Source: JBIOHP01 sp044449065 (lineage in GTDB: Bacteria; Bacteroidota; Ignavibacteria; UBA10030; SZUA-254). From it: a stretch of 64,000 bases of DNA. This document shows, piece by piece, positions 49,101-57,910 of this stretch. A model generated the notes under the pieces. It ran no database searches, was not told the DNA's origin, and saw only the letters and a list, made by a program, of their open reading frames with translations. Made by a program: the position numbers and the translations under genes. The stretch covers positions 98,494-162,493 of the forward strand of contig JBIOHP010000008.1 of the NCBI GenBank assembly GCA_044449065.1, written 5' to 3'. How positions within the stretch are numbered: the stretch's first letter is position 1; the number at the start of each line of letters is the position of its first letter.

Positions 49101-51799
49101 AATCGTTCGGCAGTCTTGGTTTCTCAATTCAGGCAGCCGGCACGGCTCCGGGAAGCACGACAGTTCTCCGAACATCGGGAACTGCATTGACCGGATTTGC
49201 CGGACATCAGTCCGTTAAAGAATACTTCGATGTGACTCCTTCGGTCAACACCGGAGCGAATGCTCAGGTTGTCTTCACGTATGCCAATTCAGAATTGAAC
49301 GGTCTCGTGGCAACCGACCTTATGGTCAATAGAATTGCCGCGGGTGATACATCTGCACGGCTGGGAATCATCACCAGCGGTCAGCCGATTATTACCGTGA
49401 ACAATTTGTACGGCTTGCAGGGGCGCTGGACAGCAGCTTCATCGAATGCCACGCTCTATCTACCGCACATCCTCGTGGTAAGGAAAGATGCGAGTACGGA
49501 TGGAAACATCTCGAACCCGCTCTCCCATGCTCCGAAGAAATGGTGGTTGTCGTTATATAAAGATTCCGTAAACGTTGCCACGTTAGTTAATAGCCAAAAT
49601 CCTCCGGGTGGAATATTATCATTGCCTTCTCTTGAAGCGGGTAAATATATTGCACAGGAGGCCGATAGCACATCTACCGGATGGCTCAGGCTTGGAACAA
49701 TTCATCATGGCACGCCGACTCCCTCAACTGCGTTGTATGACACAGTAAATCTTGCCGGCGGCATTGCCGACAGTTCGATCTTCATCAACCAGAAGATATC
49801 CACCGTGACCATTACCAAATTGGTGAATACGACCGGTGATCTTCATTCCGGAACCCCGAAGAAATGGCATCTTGCCCTTTATAAAGGTTCCGTCAGTGTT
49901 GGAAATCGTATTGCCCAGGGCGATACAAGCGTCCTTTCTGCAACCAACTTGCAAGCAGGCACCTATATCGCAACGGAAGCAGATAGCAGCTCATGGGTTC
50001 GCGTAAATGGCAATCGGACGAATTCCGATACCTTAATAATATTGGCAAACCAGAGCGCTGTCGATACGTTCATTAACTTCCAACCGAATACCATCACGAT
50101 AATGAAAGTAAAGGATGCAGACGGGTTATTCTCTACGTCAAACGATAGAGTAAAAAAATCGTGGCACCTTGAACTCCGCAAGGATTCATTGAACGGCGCA
50201 GTTGTTAACAGCGGCGACACGGATAGTCTGACGACCGGATACCTCGGCGACGGAACATATTATGCCGTTGAGGCCGATTCGGCTGGATGGACACATCTTG
50301 GTTACGTCCTGAATTCAACAAAAGTGCCGACTGCTTCGAACAACGCATCTGTTCCTGTGGCTGGCGGTCAAAACGTTACCATCACATTTGTGAATGCATC
50401 GCCGTCATACGTCGTGGTATATAGAACTGTTGATCCCAACTTAATGGTTGAGAAAGACATTCACAATAAAGTGGGTAAAGGTATCGTAGCGAAGGTTGAT
50501 AAATATAACTGGACATCGATGCTTGCTTCTCCTGCCCAAAAAGCGAACGATTTACACATCGAGTTTGCCACGGCAGTAGATACAACACGTGCCCTATTAA
50601 TTACGGGTCAATCGTCTTCGATAGTAACTAAAGCATGGGATTCCAAACTTAAGAAATTGGATCTCACGTTCGCTGATACGTTGCAATGGAACGATTCGAT
50701 TTATTTCGACGGATTCAGCAAAGGAAAGCAGAAAATAACAAGTTATTACTGGACCTTGAACGGCACATCTCTGAGCGCTCACCCATTGAAAAATGCAATA
50801 GTGGCGAATCAAGGGAAATTACCGATGCCGAATAGAATCAATCTTCTCATGGAATCCTTCCCAACTTCAACCGGATTGCTCGTTGGAAGAGCCCATCCGG
50901 ATAGCGTTAAGAAACCCACCGGGTATGGATGGATCTTAGCGAAAGGATACAAAGATGTTCTTGCATCACTGTTAGACGGAACAGGTTACCAAACTGGAAG
51001 CCCTCGCGGGTTCGACAAATATGATACCAGGAATACGCCCCAAATTCTGGGAGCACAGAAGAGTATTCCGCCAGCGAAGGAGAATAATATGATGATTGCC
51101 GATATGTTGGCGCTCAGGGTCAATATTTACGCCAGCGCACTCGGTATTACACCTGACGGATTCTATAATCTGATCTATAACGATACATCAACGACGAATC
51201 CGTTTAACGGCTTAACGGTTACCGAAATTGCCGATACGGCTGATGCGATCATGATGGGTTATTATGCAGGCACGACTCACACCTTCGCTGATACCTCGGT
51301 ATTCGGAAAACTCCATCGAACGATTGCTGCGATTAATAACTCGTTTGAAGGATCGATTGATACAATTCCAAACGCTGGTTCGTATAAATTTAATGGAACG
51401 AAAAAATTAATCGATGTTCCGTTCCTTCATGCGAACCCGGGCGCCGCGCCAATGGTTATTGTTGCTTCAAATTTCGGCAAGGAAGACGTGTTGCCGCAAC
51501 AATATAAATTGTATCAAAACTACCCGAATCCGTTCAATCCAACGACAAACATCCAGTTTGATTTACCACAGATGTCAACTGTGACATTGAAGGTCTATAA
51601 CATTCTGGGTCAAGAAGTCGCTACGTTGCTCGATCATACCCAGTACGATGCAGGAGTACAGACGGTTCCATTCAACGCCTCGAATTATGCATCAGGCGTT
51701 TATTTCTATCGGTTGATCACCTCATCAACGACGAATGCGGATGGCGAAGTTGTCGGTTCGCAATTCGTAAAAGTGGGTAAAATGTTATTGATCAAGTAA
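43130..51799 (+). CDS. Giant T9SS-exported surface protein (2889 aa)
   Basis: The start follows AGAGGA and a signal peptide ('LLLILIVLAVGSAFA'). Order of regions: a G8-like start ('GLWNSPSTWSTGQIP'); ~950 residues of Gly/Thr/Asn-rich beta repeats; two copies of a ~270-residue module ('GSISSLVND', 'DFPTILTEITFTQGAGN', then 'TAQPSTAVTRTNFTV'); and a second G8-like region near 48060-48400. Three SpaA/Cna-B-like units follow near 49480-50400 ('KKWWLSLYKDS', 'KKWHLALYKGS', 'KKSWHLELRKDS'). A ~350-residue unknown domain precedes the type A sorting domain ('QNYPNPFNPTTNIQFDLP', ending 'KMLLIK'). This is adhesin- or fibre-like architecture; no enzyme motif was found. A strong hairpin follows at 51865. 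Confidence 0.87.
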   Translation: MKNLSTSWKYTLLLILIVLAVGSAFAGVRDTSIVASGLWNSPSTWSTGQIPGIADTAIIMDGTTVLIDSIAGGHNNRVGCLIIGGGSSGILQYNVGVNMERLYVAGDLTVNNGGSFLARSIDSTKIDSLNIGGNLLVNGTFDLCTHARTSSAGQAAVVKFSNGIGGPLDSVNTLQTISGSGFVRAKAFTLVKGNIGNKVVVTCNVMIGFGNKTLNIGSGLTGGNAYNTGTWVQDAGTLTNFYTFSPGGYYGVRFTGTSNFMDSTGSVYFVGPTVFNTTGTITASAGSSNSFGFENGSSAGQACTIMAGTFNIYTQFVLTTYTVAPAGYGNVTMTGGTVNIYGQGGLLGDLGAGKAMLDIEKGTTFNYNGGTITLVNPMKAPVFTLTGTDGVAGCEVSIRGAFNMNNGTTLYFGDNSDTKTGTMGFQIYDSLYTVGQACTFGNIVVQGGTGGGTSPGRRVVLLTPATVTGTLTIANGAALYDSNYTLTANGNIANSGTHTSGSGKLYLNGGGGAHQLSGNGTYGKLELNDAANAQLYGSPSVSALTLTSGTFTVGADTLTLLGNMTGAGNLISDNTSSFGIAGSATGVILPSTISGLSSFILNNSNGTTLQGPLTVNGTLNLTSGVLNIGANTLTLMNPVTVGTGTLVGGGSSAVTIAGTASGINLPSSLSALNNLTINNGNGTALQGPLSVAGAVTLTSGALTTGANTLTVTGSTPIVVTGGSLGTPSIVAYAQSAPTIVVPTAYNTLNLTGATTFTLGGSFSATNVTVSSGATLTPASTITGTGTLEVDGTLNIKGATFDANYTGFSTYTFASGSTANYDGSIAQTVKGLTYDNLTLNNTNGVTGISGTAIVNNTLTLTLGNMNIGSGALVLNKPLAGTGLLEAGSTSSLTLQGTASAVPSDITTIDNLTLNNASGGSISADLTVDGALTLTAGALTTGANKVILAGNLVEAGNGSIVLGTVQATRTVSGAETFGGIGYDLDPATGSSPGATTVTRVTGTFMTGAGHHSVLRYYDVSPTNTGGLNSNVVFHFDPTATELNGSNAAKLDLFRSPTGSLPWYDQGFTSRTANSVSLNGVTQFSRWTASDTANTLSAAGSQSSDVVAIPASESGSISSLVNDPSPLSTSTGAQVWRIRVRDGGGVADADDFPTILTEITFTQGAGNDVPNWLNGILAADLFDSNGVHLASGVISANSIAFSSFVDTAKDNDSTWLSLRISLKNPLGSGVAGDQKFVLSVTSANVQASGVNSSAFGAFPTQTSDANSNEIQVIATKLAVTAQPSTAVTRTNFTVGISGVDANGNIDPAYAGTDSVSIAAGTGTLYSMSTLKKAAVSGTATFSDLRYSVAEAGVTIHATNNTLPAVTSGPITFTPLVDSTSTVTAVVSSEAATISSLANDSSHAVQVWSVNIIDGGAAAPDSDDVPTILNGITFTPGAGNQVADWSTAVNTADLFDGLTFKAHGVVSAASIAFSGFTATAPDNGTKALQLHISLKNPLPIGSDNQKFVFEVLPANVSAAGSQTSSTFAPGAATAISNSASNAIAVVATQLRFVNAISNTSRNTKFAATAKGTDANGNTDLDFNHAVTFTIGSGTPGAVLSNPTTASAVSGVATTDSLKLNLGGTYKLAATYSTFGTDTSNSFIVNSPATFRVKNTGLTVMKWDSAGTWIVDNGGSILGIPHSQDSVILDNKYHSGNYTIQVGVAGVPDSAAQITIGYTGNTNTIKLQIPTTVNMQRVFLFGDNTAGNYDLVIAQGGVLDNENRFAGSYDMDTYAYHGPDSIKVKSGGLFYWGSPAYGTCMYNLSRLLDGDYGTVEYDVPSNFSDFNWGSGYVYPNLVFSNTHSAPIYYPYGSGKAIVKGNLTINTGVVDSFTVGAGNGIAVYGNIINNGNTLFDNSTVVMIGSTPQTISGSMPIRFRGGLAIANAAGVTASTTLNIEGGLVQTTGTITAINVPAAGVLNLGSTVMNLVGGALSEGNNPVIGQITATRTLSSGVNESFGSLGFSIQAAGTAPGSTTVLRTSGTALTGFAGHQSVKEYFDVTPSVNTGANAQVVFTYANSELNGLVATDLMVNRIAAGDTSARLGIITSGQPIITVNNLYGLQGRWTAASSNATLYLPHILVVRKDASTDGNISNPLSHAPKKWWLSLYKDSVNVATLVNSQNPPGGILSLPSLEAGKYIAQEADSTSTGWLRLGTIHHGTPTPSTALYDTVNLAGGIADSSIFINQKISTVTITKLVNTTGDLHSGTPKKWHLALYKGSVSVGNRIAQGDTSVLSATNLQAGTYIATEADSSSWVRVNGNRTNSDTLIILANQSAVDTFINFQPNTITIMKVKDADGLFSTSNDRVKKSWHLELRKDSLNGAVVNSGDTDSLTTGYLGDGTYYAVEADSAGWTHLGYVLNSTKVPTASNNASVPVAGGQNVTITFVNASPSYVVVYRTVDPNLMVEKDIHNKVGKGIVAKVDKYNWTSMLASPAQKANDLHIEFATAVDTTRALLITGQSSSIVTKAWDSKLKKLDLTFADTLQWNDSIYFDGFSKGKQKITSYYWTLNGTSLSAHPLKNAIVANQGKLPMPNRINLLMESFPTSTGLLVGRAHPDSVKKPTGYGWILAKGYKDVLASLLDGTGYQTGSPRGFDKYDTRNTPQILGAQKSIPPAKENNMMIADMLALRVNIYASALGITPDGFYNLIYNDTSTTNPFNGLTVTEIADTADAIMMGYYAGTTHTFADTSVFGKLHRTIAAINNSFEGSIDTIPNAGSYKFNGTKKLIDVPFLHANPGAAPMVIVASNFGKEDVLPQQYKLYQNYPNPFNPTTNIQFDLPQMSTVTLKVYNILGQEVATLLDHTQYDAGVQTVPFNASNYASGVYFYRLITSSTTNADGEVVGSQFVKVGKMLLIK
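46440..48060 (+). repeat. Two copies of a ~270-residue module inside the 2889-aa protein
   Basis: The first copy runs from about 46440 ('PASESGSISSLVND') and the second from about 47280 ('SSEAATISSLANDSS'). Both share 'QVW...DGG...D.DD.PTIL..ITFT.GAGN', 'ADLFD', 'SLKNPL', and a following Ig-like part. They are moderately diverged. Confidence 0.7.
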
Positions 51800-51864
51800 T
51801 AGTAAGAAAGATGATCGAACGTAAGAGAATTCGTTAGATCGGTCTCGATAAAGTAATAAACATA

Positions 51865-51900
51865 GGAGTCCTCCGGGACAAGCTGTTCCCGGAGGACTCC
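51865..51900 (+). terminator. Strong 14-bp perfect hairpin terminator
   Basis: GGAGTCCTCCGGGA (51865-51878) pairs exactly with TCCCGGAGGACTCC (51887-51900) across an 8-nt loop, 66 bases after the stop of the 2889-aa gene. It is followed by ATTGTGTTTG, only mildly T-rich. Position and strength suit transcription termination between two large genes. Confidence 0.75.
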
Positions 51901-52070
51901 ATTGTGTTTGAAAAACCAAGAACCTAAATCTCTTTCAGCTTCCACGCTAAATAGTTGTGTATGAAAACATCTCTTTATTTTTTTCTACTGTCGGCCTGGT
52001 TTACATTTCGTGAATGAGCGATTAGCACAGATACTAAGGAAGAGGGAATAGACTCAATACTCACCAATTT

Positions 52071-55000
52071 ATGGAAAGGCAAATCTCGACTATGTTGATA
52101 CGAAGAATTCAATTACTACTTCTCATCATAACCCTTGTTTGGGGCTCGATGGGGTCGCTCCTCTTTAGCCAAGCCAGTATCACAGCAATCAAGATTCCAA
52201 ATTCGATAGCAGATGGCGGCGGTACCGGTACCACCGGTTATCCGTTTGCCGTGTATGTAAGAATATCCGGATGGACGGCAGACGCCAATGGAACAGCGTA
52301 TCTTAAATTGTATAACAGCACCAATAATGAATATATGTGGAGTGCTACCGGTGTTTGGAGCAATACAACAACATATTCAACCTCGAACCAACCCGTTGTA
52401 AGTATCGATGCTGGAGGGAACTGGTCGGGATGGATTTATGCAAAACATAATACCAGCATTTCAGGAACTTTCAATTTGCGTGCAGCTAAAGTCGGCGGCA
52501 CGAGCACAAACTTAACACAAACCGGTCTTGCATTTACAGCCCTCACCATGACCTCAGTAGGAAATGGCGGCTGGATTGTCCGCTCGTCATCGCCTGCGGT
52601 CAATAAGGGGATTGCCGCATATTCTGGCGGGGTTGTCGTCGGAACATACCGAACGGAAGACAATGGCATCACCGAAGGTTACTCGTATAGTTCAGGAGGG
52701 TTTAAGATTGCCGTCCCTACCGGATCGGTGGATTCTTTGGTATCTTATAACGATGATGCGAGTCGCGATCAGCTCTTCATCGGGCCATGGAGTATTACAG
52801 CCGGTCAGGAAACCGATGCAAGCACCAGCAGTCAACTCGGGAAGGGAAGCGCTTCGATTATACCGACCCTTGCCGCAGGCACAGTCAGCCAAACCGTAAC
52901 GGTATCAGTTCATTGTGAAGCGCCCGATACTCTTAGGAATTCAAATGTTATAGTTCCATCCACATGGTCTTGGTCGCACACAACAGGGGATATTGTTCTC
53001 ACCGGCGGTGGAAGCGCTCTTGCAGCAGTATCAGGCGATACAATAAAGATTTCAGCGATGACAGTTACCGGAGCCGACAGTATCCAAATTGCAATAAATA
53101 ATATTACTCCTCCGGATTCAACTGATTATTTTTCATTTCCGATTCAAACTGGAACATCGCCGGATTCCATTTTTGCGATAGGATTAATTCCCAAAATACT
53201 TGTGCATGGATCTCCCCGCCCGGTTGCAGAAATCAAGATAAATGATGCTAACGGAGTGCCGCTTTTAATTAACAAGTATGTTACAACTCGTGGAATTGTA
53301 ACTGTGGCTACTCAATTTGGTGGTCCGGGATATATACAAGACAATAGCGCAGGCATCGCTATTTATGATAGCGCAATCACAAACCATATAACTATTGGCG
53401 ATGAAATTATTGTGCTGGGTGTTATTTCACCCTACAGCGGGTTGTGCGAGCTCGCAAACGGAGTTTTAATCCAAACGTTGAGCACAGGCAATCCCGTTAA
53501 TCCTCTCGTGGTAACCGCTTCGCAGATAAAGAATGATGGCGCCGGAGGCGTTGAAAATTATGAGGGTTTGCTTGTGCGCGTTAACACTGCAGTGGTGACT
53601 GACACTTCTAACAACAGTATAGCTAATTGGACAGTAACGGGGTCAGGGACAAATTACCGACTTACAGATGCTTCCGGTTATGCCGATATTCGCGTAAGTA
53701 AAAATGTTGATTTTGCCAATCTGCCAGCGCCGCAGGGAAGCTTCGATGTAATAGGAGTTGTAAGCCAGTATAAGACTACCTCGCCTTATATCGGAGGGTA
53801 TCAGTTGATGCCGCGTTTTAGCGCGGATATTCTTTCATCCGGACCGATTTTTGCAACCGCACCTGTGGAAAGTAACCTGACGCCGACTTCATTTACTGTA
53901 AAATGGACAACGGTGAATAACGGGACGACACGGCTGCGATATGGAACGACGACCACCTATGAAATGGGGATTTTGGCGCCCGATAATCTTCAAGGTCAAT
54001 CCCACTCCGTCGATATTTTTGGATTACAACCGGCAACAATTTACCATGTACAGGCATTCTCTGTGGATAACAGCAGCGATACCAGCTCAGCGGGCGATCT
54101 TGTAGTAAGTACGACTTCCCCGGCGATGACGACGGGTCAAATTAATGTCTATTTTAATAAATCGGTCGATACCACTGTAGCATGCGGTGAAAAAGCTCTT
54201 GCCAATCAAGATTTGGTGTCACGCATTCTCAATCGGATCAATAACGCGCATTACTCAATTGACGCGGCTCTCTATAGTTTTAGCGGGTCGGCCCAGGGCG
54301 ACATGATTGCAAATGCAATGGTTACAGCAAGAAATCGAGGAGTAAAAATTCGAGTGATATGCGAACATACCAATTACGGCGGAAGCGGATTCGCTATACT
54401 CAGAGCGAATGGGATTACTATGATTGATAATACGTTCGATCCGGTTTGGAACGGACAGGGATTGATGCATAACAAATTTTTTATTTTTGATTACCGCGGT
54501 GGAACTCCGGATAGCATATGGGTATGGGGAGGTTCATGGAATCCGACGAATTCAGGTACGTTAGCGGACAGACAGAATTCTATCGAAATTCAGGATGTGG
54601 CTCTTGCGGGAGCATATACGACGGAATTCAACGTAATGTGGGGGAGCAATACAGATAACCCAAATTCCGCTACTTCGCGATTCGGCGCGCGAAAGCCCGA
54701 CGTGGTACCGCATAATTTTATTATCAATGGAATTCCATTCAGTGTTTACTTTAGTCCGTCCGATCACACAACCCTGCATATAAACAGTGTACTTGGGTTT
54801 GCTCAACATTCTATCAGCTCCTGTATATATACATTCACACGCTCGGACATCGCGAATGTTCACATCGCAAAGAAAACAGCGGGTGATAAGGTTCGCGTTG
54901 TGATGGATAATAATACCGATACGGGAAATCAATACGCGTATCTCCAATCAAATGGTATCGATGTTCACCTTAAAGGATTTTCAGGCGCTTTATTGCACCA

Positions 55001-56978
55001 CAAGTATGCCGTTGTGGACGGTGATCAATTATCCGGAAATTCATATCTCATCACCGGTTCCCACAACTGGTCGAATGCCGCAGAAACATCAAACGACGAA
55101 AACGAATTGATAGCGAAGAACAGCCGCCTTGCAAATCTTTATCTGCAGGAATTTACCGCCCGATACTATGAAGCAGGCGGAACAGACTCGATACATGCCG
55201 CCAATGCTCCATTATTCTCTGCAAGCAAATCGGCAATCAATTTTGATAGCACAGCTTCAGGTGCAACGAAAAAAGATAGTTTCGTCGTCAGCAATTACGG
55301 CAATCAACCGCTGCACATATCGAGCATTGCGGTCACAAATCCTCGATTTACAATTGATTCCAGCAGTGCTACGATCGCCCCTTCGGCATCACAAAAGTTC
55401 GTAGTTACCTTCGCTCCGATAGCCGTTGGTCAACAGGCAGGTTATATCGTCCTTCAGCATGACGCTGCCGGCTCGCCGGATTCGATTTCAGTTCAAGGGA
55501 AGGGTGTTGGTTCTCCAATCTTTTCGAGCAATCACGCTGCAATCAATTTCGATACGGTCGCCATATTTCAGTCCAAGCCGGATAGCTTCACGGTCACCAA
55601 TGCCGGAAATGTGACTCTAAAAGTGACCTCTGTGGTTTCATCAAACCCACTGTTTATTGTAGCTCCAGATTCTGCAACATTAGCGCCTGCAGACAGTCAG
55701 AAATTTATTGTGACTTTTACTCCGATTGTTCCGGGGCAACAAAATGGTTACATAGCGTTATCACACAACGGTTTAAGTCTCCATGACACTGTGAGAGTTG
55801 CGGGGGCGGGAAAATATCCGTCCACTACAACCGCACCAATTTCTATGTTGAACGGCTGGAACATGATATCGCTTCCGGTAAAAGTATCCGATGGTCGGCG
55901 GTCAGTTGTGTTTCCGAATTCTACTTCATCGGCGTTCGCCTATGAAGGAGGATATAAACAAAAAGATACACTGACTCTTGGAGAAGGTTATTGGATAAAA
56001 TCTCCATCGGGAATCGATACCGTAACAGGAGCTACTGTCACAAGCGATTCAATTCCGGTAAAGCAACGATGGAATATGGTCGGTTCGATTACGCATCCGG
56101 TCCTCGCAAGTTCGGTCACAACCGCACCCGGAAGTTTTCAGTCGGCATTTTATGAGTACAATGGCGGTTACAATGCTGCCGATACCATTCAACCTGGAAA
56201 AGCATATTGGGTGAAAGTCAGTCTCGCAGGAAATCTTTATTTATCCTCATCATTCGCTGCTCCTAAGAAATCGTTTGGAGGGATTCCCGAAGGTTTGAAC
56301 CATCTGGAAATCACAGATGCAGAAGGGCGTCGACAAACGCTCTACTTTGGTGAAAAACAAGCTGGTGATGTGTCCACTTCATTGTATGAATTGCCTCCCA
56401 CCCCGCCCGCAGAGGCATTTGACGTACGGTTTGGTTCCGATAATCTTGTTGCATTTCATGAAAAAAAGGTGAGTCAAACTATTGATCTACCGATTCACGT
56501 ACAGGCAGCAAAATTCCCTGTAACACTCCGATGGAAGGTAGCGGAAACAAAATTGTATACATATTCATTGACCGCTTCCGGGAACGCTCAGAAAATGCCG
56601 TTCCAGTTAAAAGGGCAGGGGCAAACGAGCATTGACACTAAATTATCGTCGCCGATGACATTGACTGTTACGCCGGTTAATCCGTTGCCGGAGAAATTCG
56701 CGCTGTTGCAAAATTATCCCAACCCGTTCAATCCGGTCTCAACCATTACCTACGAACTACCGGTCGATAGTCGAGTCGTGTTAAAGGTCTACGATGTGTT
56801 GGGCAGGGAAGTTGGGACATTGTTAAATAATAGCGATCAGGCAGCCGGAGTATACCAAGCTCTCTTTGATGGATCGAATTATACCAGCGGGTTATATTTT
56901 TATCGCCTCGAAGCGGCAAGCGTCAATAATCCCGCGACGACATTCTCCCAGATGAAGAAAATGCTGTTAGTAAAATAA
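52071..56978 (+). CDS. T9SS-exported phospholipase-D-family protein with two HKD motifs
   Basis: A 1635-residue exported protein. After a signal peptide come beta-rich regions, an OB-fold-like part (~400-590: 'TRGIVTVATQFGG') and a fibronectin III domain (~600-690). The catalytic PLD-like domain (~695-1045) carries two complete HxKxxxxD motifs: 'HNKFFIFD' (H800, K802, D807), followed by 'GGSWNPTNSG', and 'HHKYAVVD' (H976, K978, D983), followed by 'GSHNWSNAAE'. Two ASPM/Hydin-like domains, two 'WNM...GYW' units and a type A sorting domain ('QNYPNPFNPVSTITYELP') complete it. Paired HKD enzymes cleave phosphodiester bonds; substrate may be DNA, RNA or phospholipid, and nuclease activity would fit the nucleoside genes (inference). 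A second in-frame ATG at 52092 is an alternative start. Confidence 0.9.
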   Translation: MERQISTMLIRRIQLLLLIITLVWGSMGSLLFSQASITAIKIPNSIADGGGTGTTGYPFAVYVRISGWTADANGTAYLKLYNSTNNEYMWSATGVWSNTTTYSTSNQPVVSIDAGGNWSGWIYAKHNTSISGTFNLRAAKVGGTSTNLTQTGLAFTALTMTSVGNGGWIVRSSSPAVNKGIAAYSGGVVVGTYRTEDNGITEGYSYSSGGFKIAVPTGSVDSLVSYNDDASRDQLFIGPWSITAGQETDASTSSQLGKGSASIIPTLAAGTVSQTVTVSVHCEAPDTLRNSNVIVPSTWSWSHTTGDIVLTGGGSALAAVSGDTIKISAMTVTGADSIQIAINNITPPDSTDYFSFPIQTGTSPDSIFAIGLIPKILVHGSPRPVAEIKINDANGVPLLINKYVTTRGIVTVATQFGGPGYIQDNSAGIAIYDSAITNHITIGDEIIVLGVISPYSGLCELANGVLIQTLSTGNPVNPLVVTASQIKNDGAGGVENYEGLLVRVNTAVVTDTSNNSIANWTVTGSGTNYRLTDASGYADIRVSKNVDFANLPAPQGSFDVIGVVSQYKTTSPYIGGYQLMPRFSADILSSGPIFATAPVESNLTPTSFTVKWTTVNNGTTRLRYGTTTTYEMGILAPDNLQGQSHSVDIFGLQPATIYHVQAFSVDNSSDTSSAGDLVVSTTSPAMTTGQINVYFNKSVDTTVACGEKALANQDLVSRILNRINNAHYSIDAALYSFSGSAQGDMIANAMVTARNRGVKIRVICEHTNYGGSGFAILRANGITMIDNTFDPVWNGQGLMHNKFFIFDYRGGTPDSIWVWGGSWNPTNSGTLADRQNSIEIQDVALAGAYTTEFNVMWGSNTDNPNSATSRFGARKPDVVPHNFIINGIPFSVYFSPSDHTTLHINSVLGFAQHSISSCIYTFTRSDIANVHIAKKTAGDKVRVVMDNNTDTGNQYAYLQSNGIDVHLKGFSGALLHHKYAVVDGDQLSGNSYLITGSHNWSNAAETSNDENELIAKNSRLANLYLQEFTARYYEAGGTDSIHAANAPLFSASKSAINFDSTASGATKKDSFVVSNYGNQPLHISSIAVTNPRFTIDSSSATIAPSASQKFVVTFAPIAVGQQAGYIVLQHDAAGSPDSISVQGKGVGSPIFSSNHAAINFDTVAIFQSKPDSFTVTNAGNVTLKVTSVVSSNPLFIVAPDSATLAPADSQKFIVTFTPIVPGQQNGYIALSHNGLSLHDTVRVAGAGKYPSTTTAPISMLNGWNMISLPVKVSDGRRSVVFPNSTSSAFAYEGGYKQKDTLTLGEGYWIKSPSGIDTVTGATVTSDSIPVKQRWNMVGSITHPVLASSVTTAPGSFQSAFYEYNGGYNAADTIQPGKAYWVKVSLAGNLYLSSSFAAPKKSFGGIPEGLNHLEITDAEGRRQTLYFGEKQAGDVSTSLYELPPTPPAEAFDVRFGSDNLVAFHEKKVSQTIDLPIHVQAAKFPVTLRWKVAETKLYTYSLTASGNAQKMPFQLKGQGQTSIDTKLSSPMTLTVTPVNPLPEKFALLQNYPNPFNPVSTITYELPVDSRVVLKVYDVLGREVGTLLNNSDQAAGVYQALFDGSNYTSGLYFYRLEAASVNNPATTFSQMKKMLLVK

Positions 56979-57021
56979 GAATCGTATACTACGAGGTGTA
57001 AAGATTGGTTTCTATCAAAAC

Positions 57022-57072
57022 CCGGATAACGTTGGCTGACCGTTAATTCGTTGGTCAGGTTATCCGGTTTTT
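57022..57072. terminator. Bidirectional terminator between convergent genes
   Basis: CCGGATAAC pairs with GTTATCCGG, and inside it CTGACC pairs with GGTCAG, giving a 15-bp stem with a 5-nt bulge. It is followed by TTTTTG on the plus strand and GTTTTGAT on the minus strand. It overlaps the last codons of the minus-strand gene. Confidence 0.82.
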
Positions 57073-57857
57073 GTTACGATCGGCGTAATTGTTTTAAGCT
57101 CATGGAGATGGTTCCTGTACCAGGAGATGCCCGAGAATTTGGCGTTGATCTGGGCGAGCGAAGGATTCTCCTCCATCAAATTGAGGATGTCGTGCATTTT
57201 AAAAATCGGCCGATCTTTACGCCAGAGGTAGCTATATATTGTGGAAATGAACCTGTAGTCTTCTTCGTAATCGATCGTCCACCGATGCGTGACCGAATAG
57301 TTTTGATTTGACAAACCGACGCTTCCCAAGTGAAATTTTTCAGGCCGTTCCCAGATATACGGAGTAGTATGCTCGCGCTCATATCCTTGCCGTGCATTCT
57401 GCCACGCTTCTTCCAACACCGACATCTTCATGATTTCAACGTCGTTACCATCCGGAAATGTCGGAGGATGGAGATTGCTGACATAATCGTACTTCGGATA
57501 ATTCGCGTAATAATAAGCGAGTACCAGATCTACGACGTCGGGATCGATGAGCGGGCAATCGGAAGGAATTTTTACGACATTATGCGCTGCCCGATCAAAT
57601 GCGCAACGATAATGGCGTTCAAGTAAATCTGTAGGATGACCGGAATAACAATCCACGCCAAGCGCCCGGCAAAGCTCCCGGATCGGTTCATCGGAGGGAT
57701 CATGGGTTGTTGCCACTGCAAGGTCGAATTCCATCCGGGCAGCTCGAACCCGTTCGATGATTCGTTCAAGAAGGGGCCGTCCCGCAAGCGATAACATAAC
57801 CTTACCCGGCAGCCGTGTGGATCCAATCCTCGCCTGTATAATCACAAGCGTTTTCAT
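57060..57857 (-). CDS. SpsF-like cytidylyltransferase-family protein
   Basis: A 265-residue cytoplasmic nucleotidyltransferase of the CMP-KDO/CMP-sialate synthetase superfamily (SpsF type). The N-terminal motif 'IIQARIGSTRLPGKVM' binds the nucleotide. 'VKIPSDCPLIDPDVVD' supplies the metal-binding Asp, and 'RWTIDYEEDYRFI' closes the domain. Such proteins activate a sugar for polysaccharide or glycolipid synthesis. It follows two glycosyltransferase genes by 53 nt on the same strand, so it probably acts on cell-surface glycans with them. Sugar substrate unknown. Confidence 0.87.
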   Translation of the reverse strand: MKTLVIIQARIGSTRLPGKVMLSLAGRPLLERIIERVRAARMEFDLAVATTHDPSDEPIRELCRALGVDCYSGHPTDLLERHYRCAFDRAAHNVVKIPSDCPLIDPDVVDLVLAYYYANYPKYDYVSNLHPPTFPDGNDVEIMKMSVLEEAWQNARQGYEREHTTPYIWERPEKFHLGSVGLSNQNYSVTHRWTIDYEEDYRFISTIYSYLWRKDRPIFKMHDILNLMEENPSLAQINAKFSGISWYRNHLHELKTITPIVTKTG

Positions 57858-57910
57858 AGCTCAAGATAGATAATTTGTTTAATTTTATTGTAGAATAGAG
57901 GCATCGCTCA

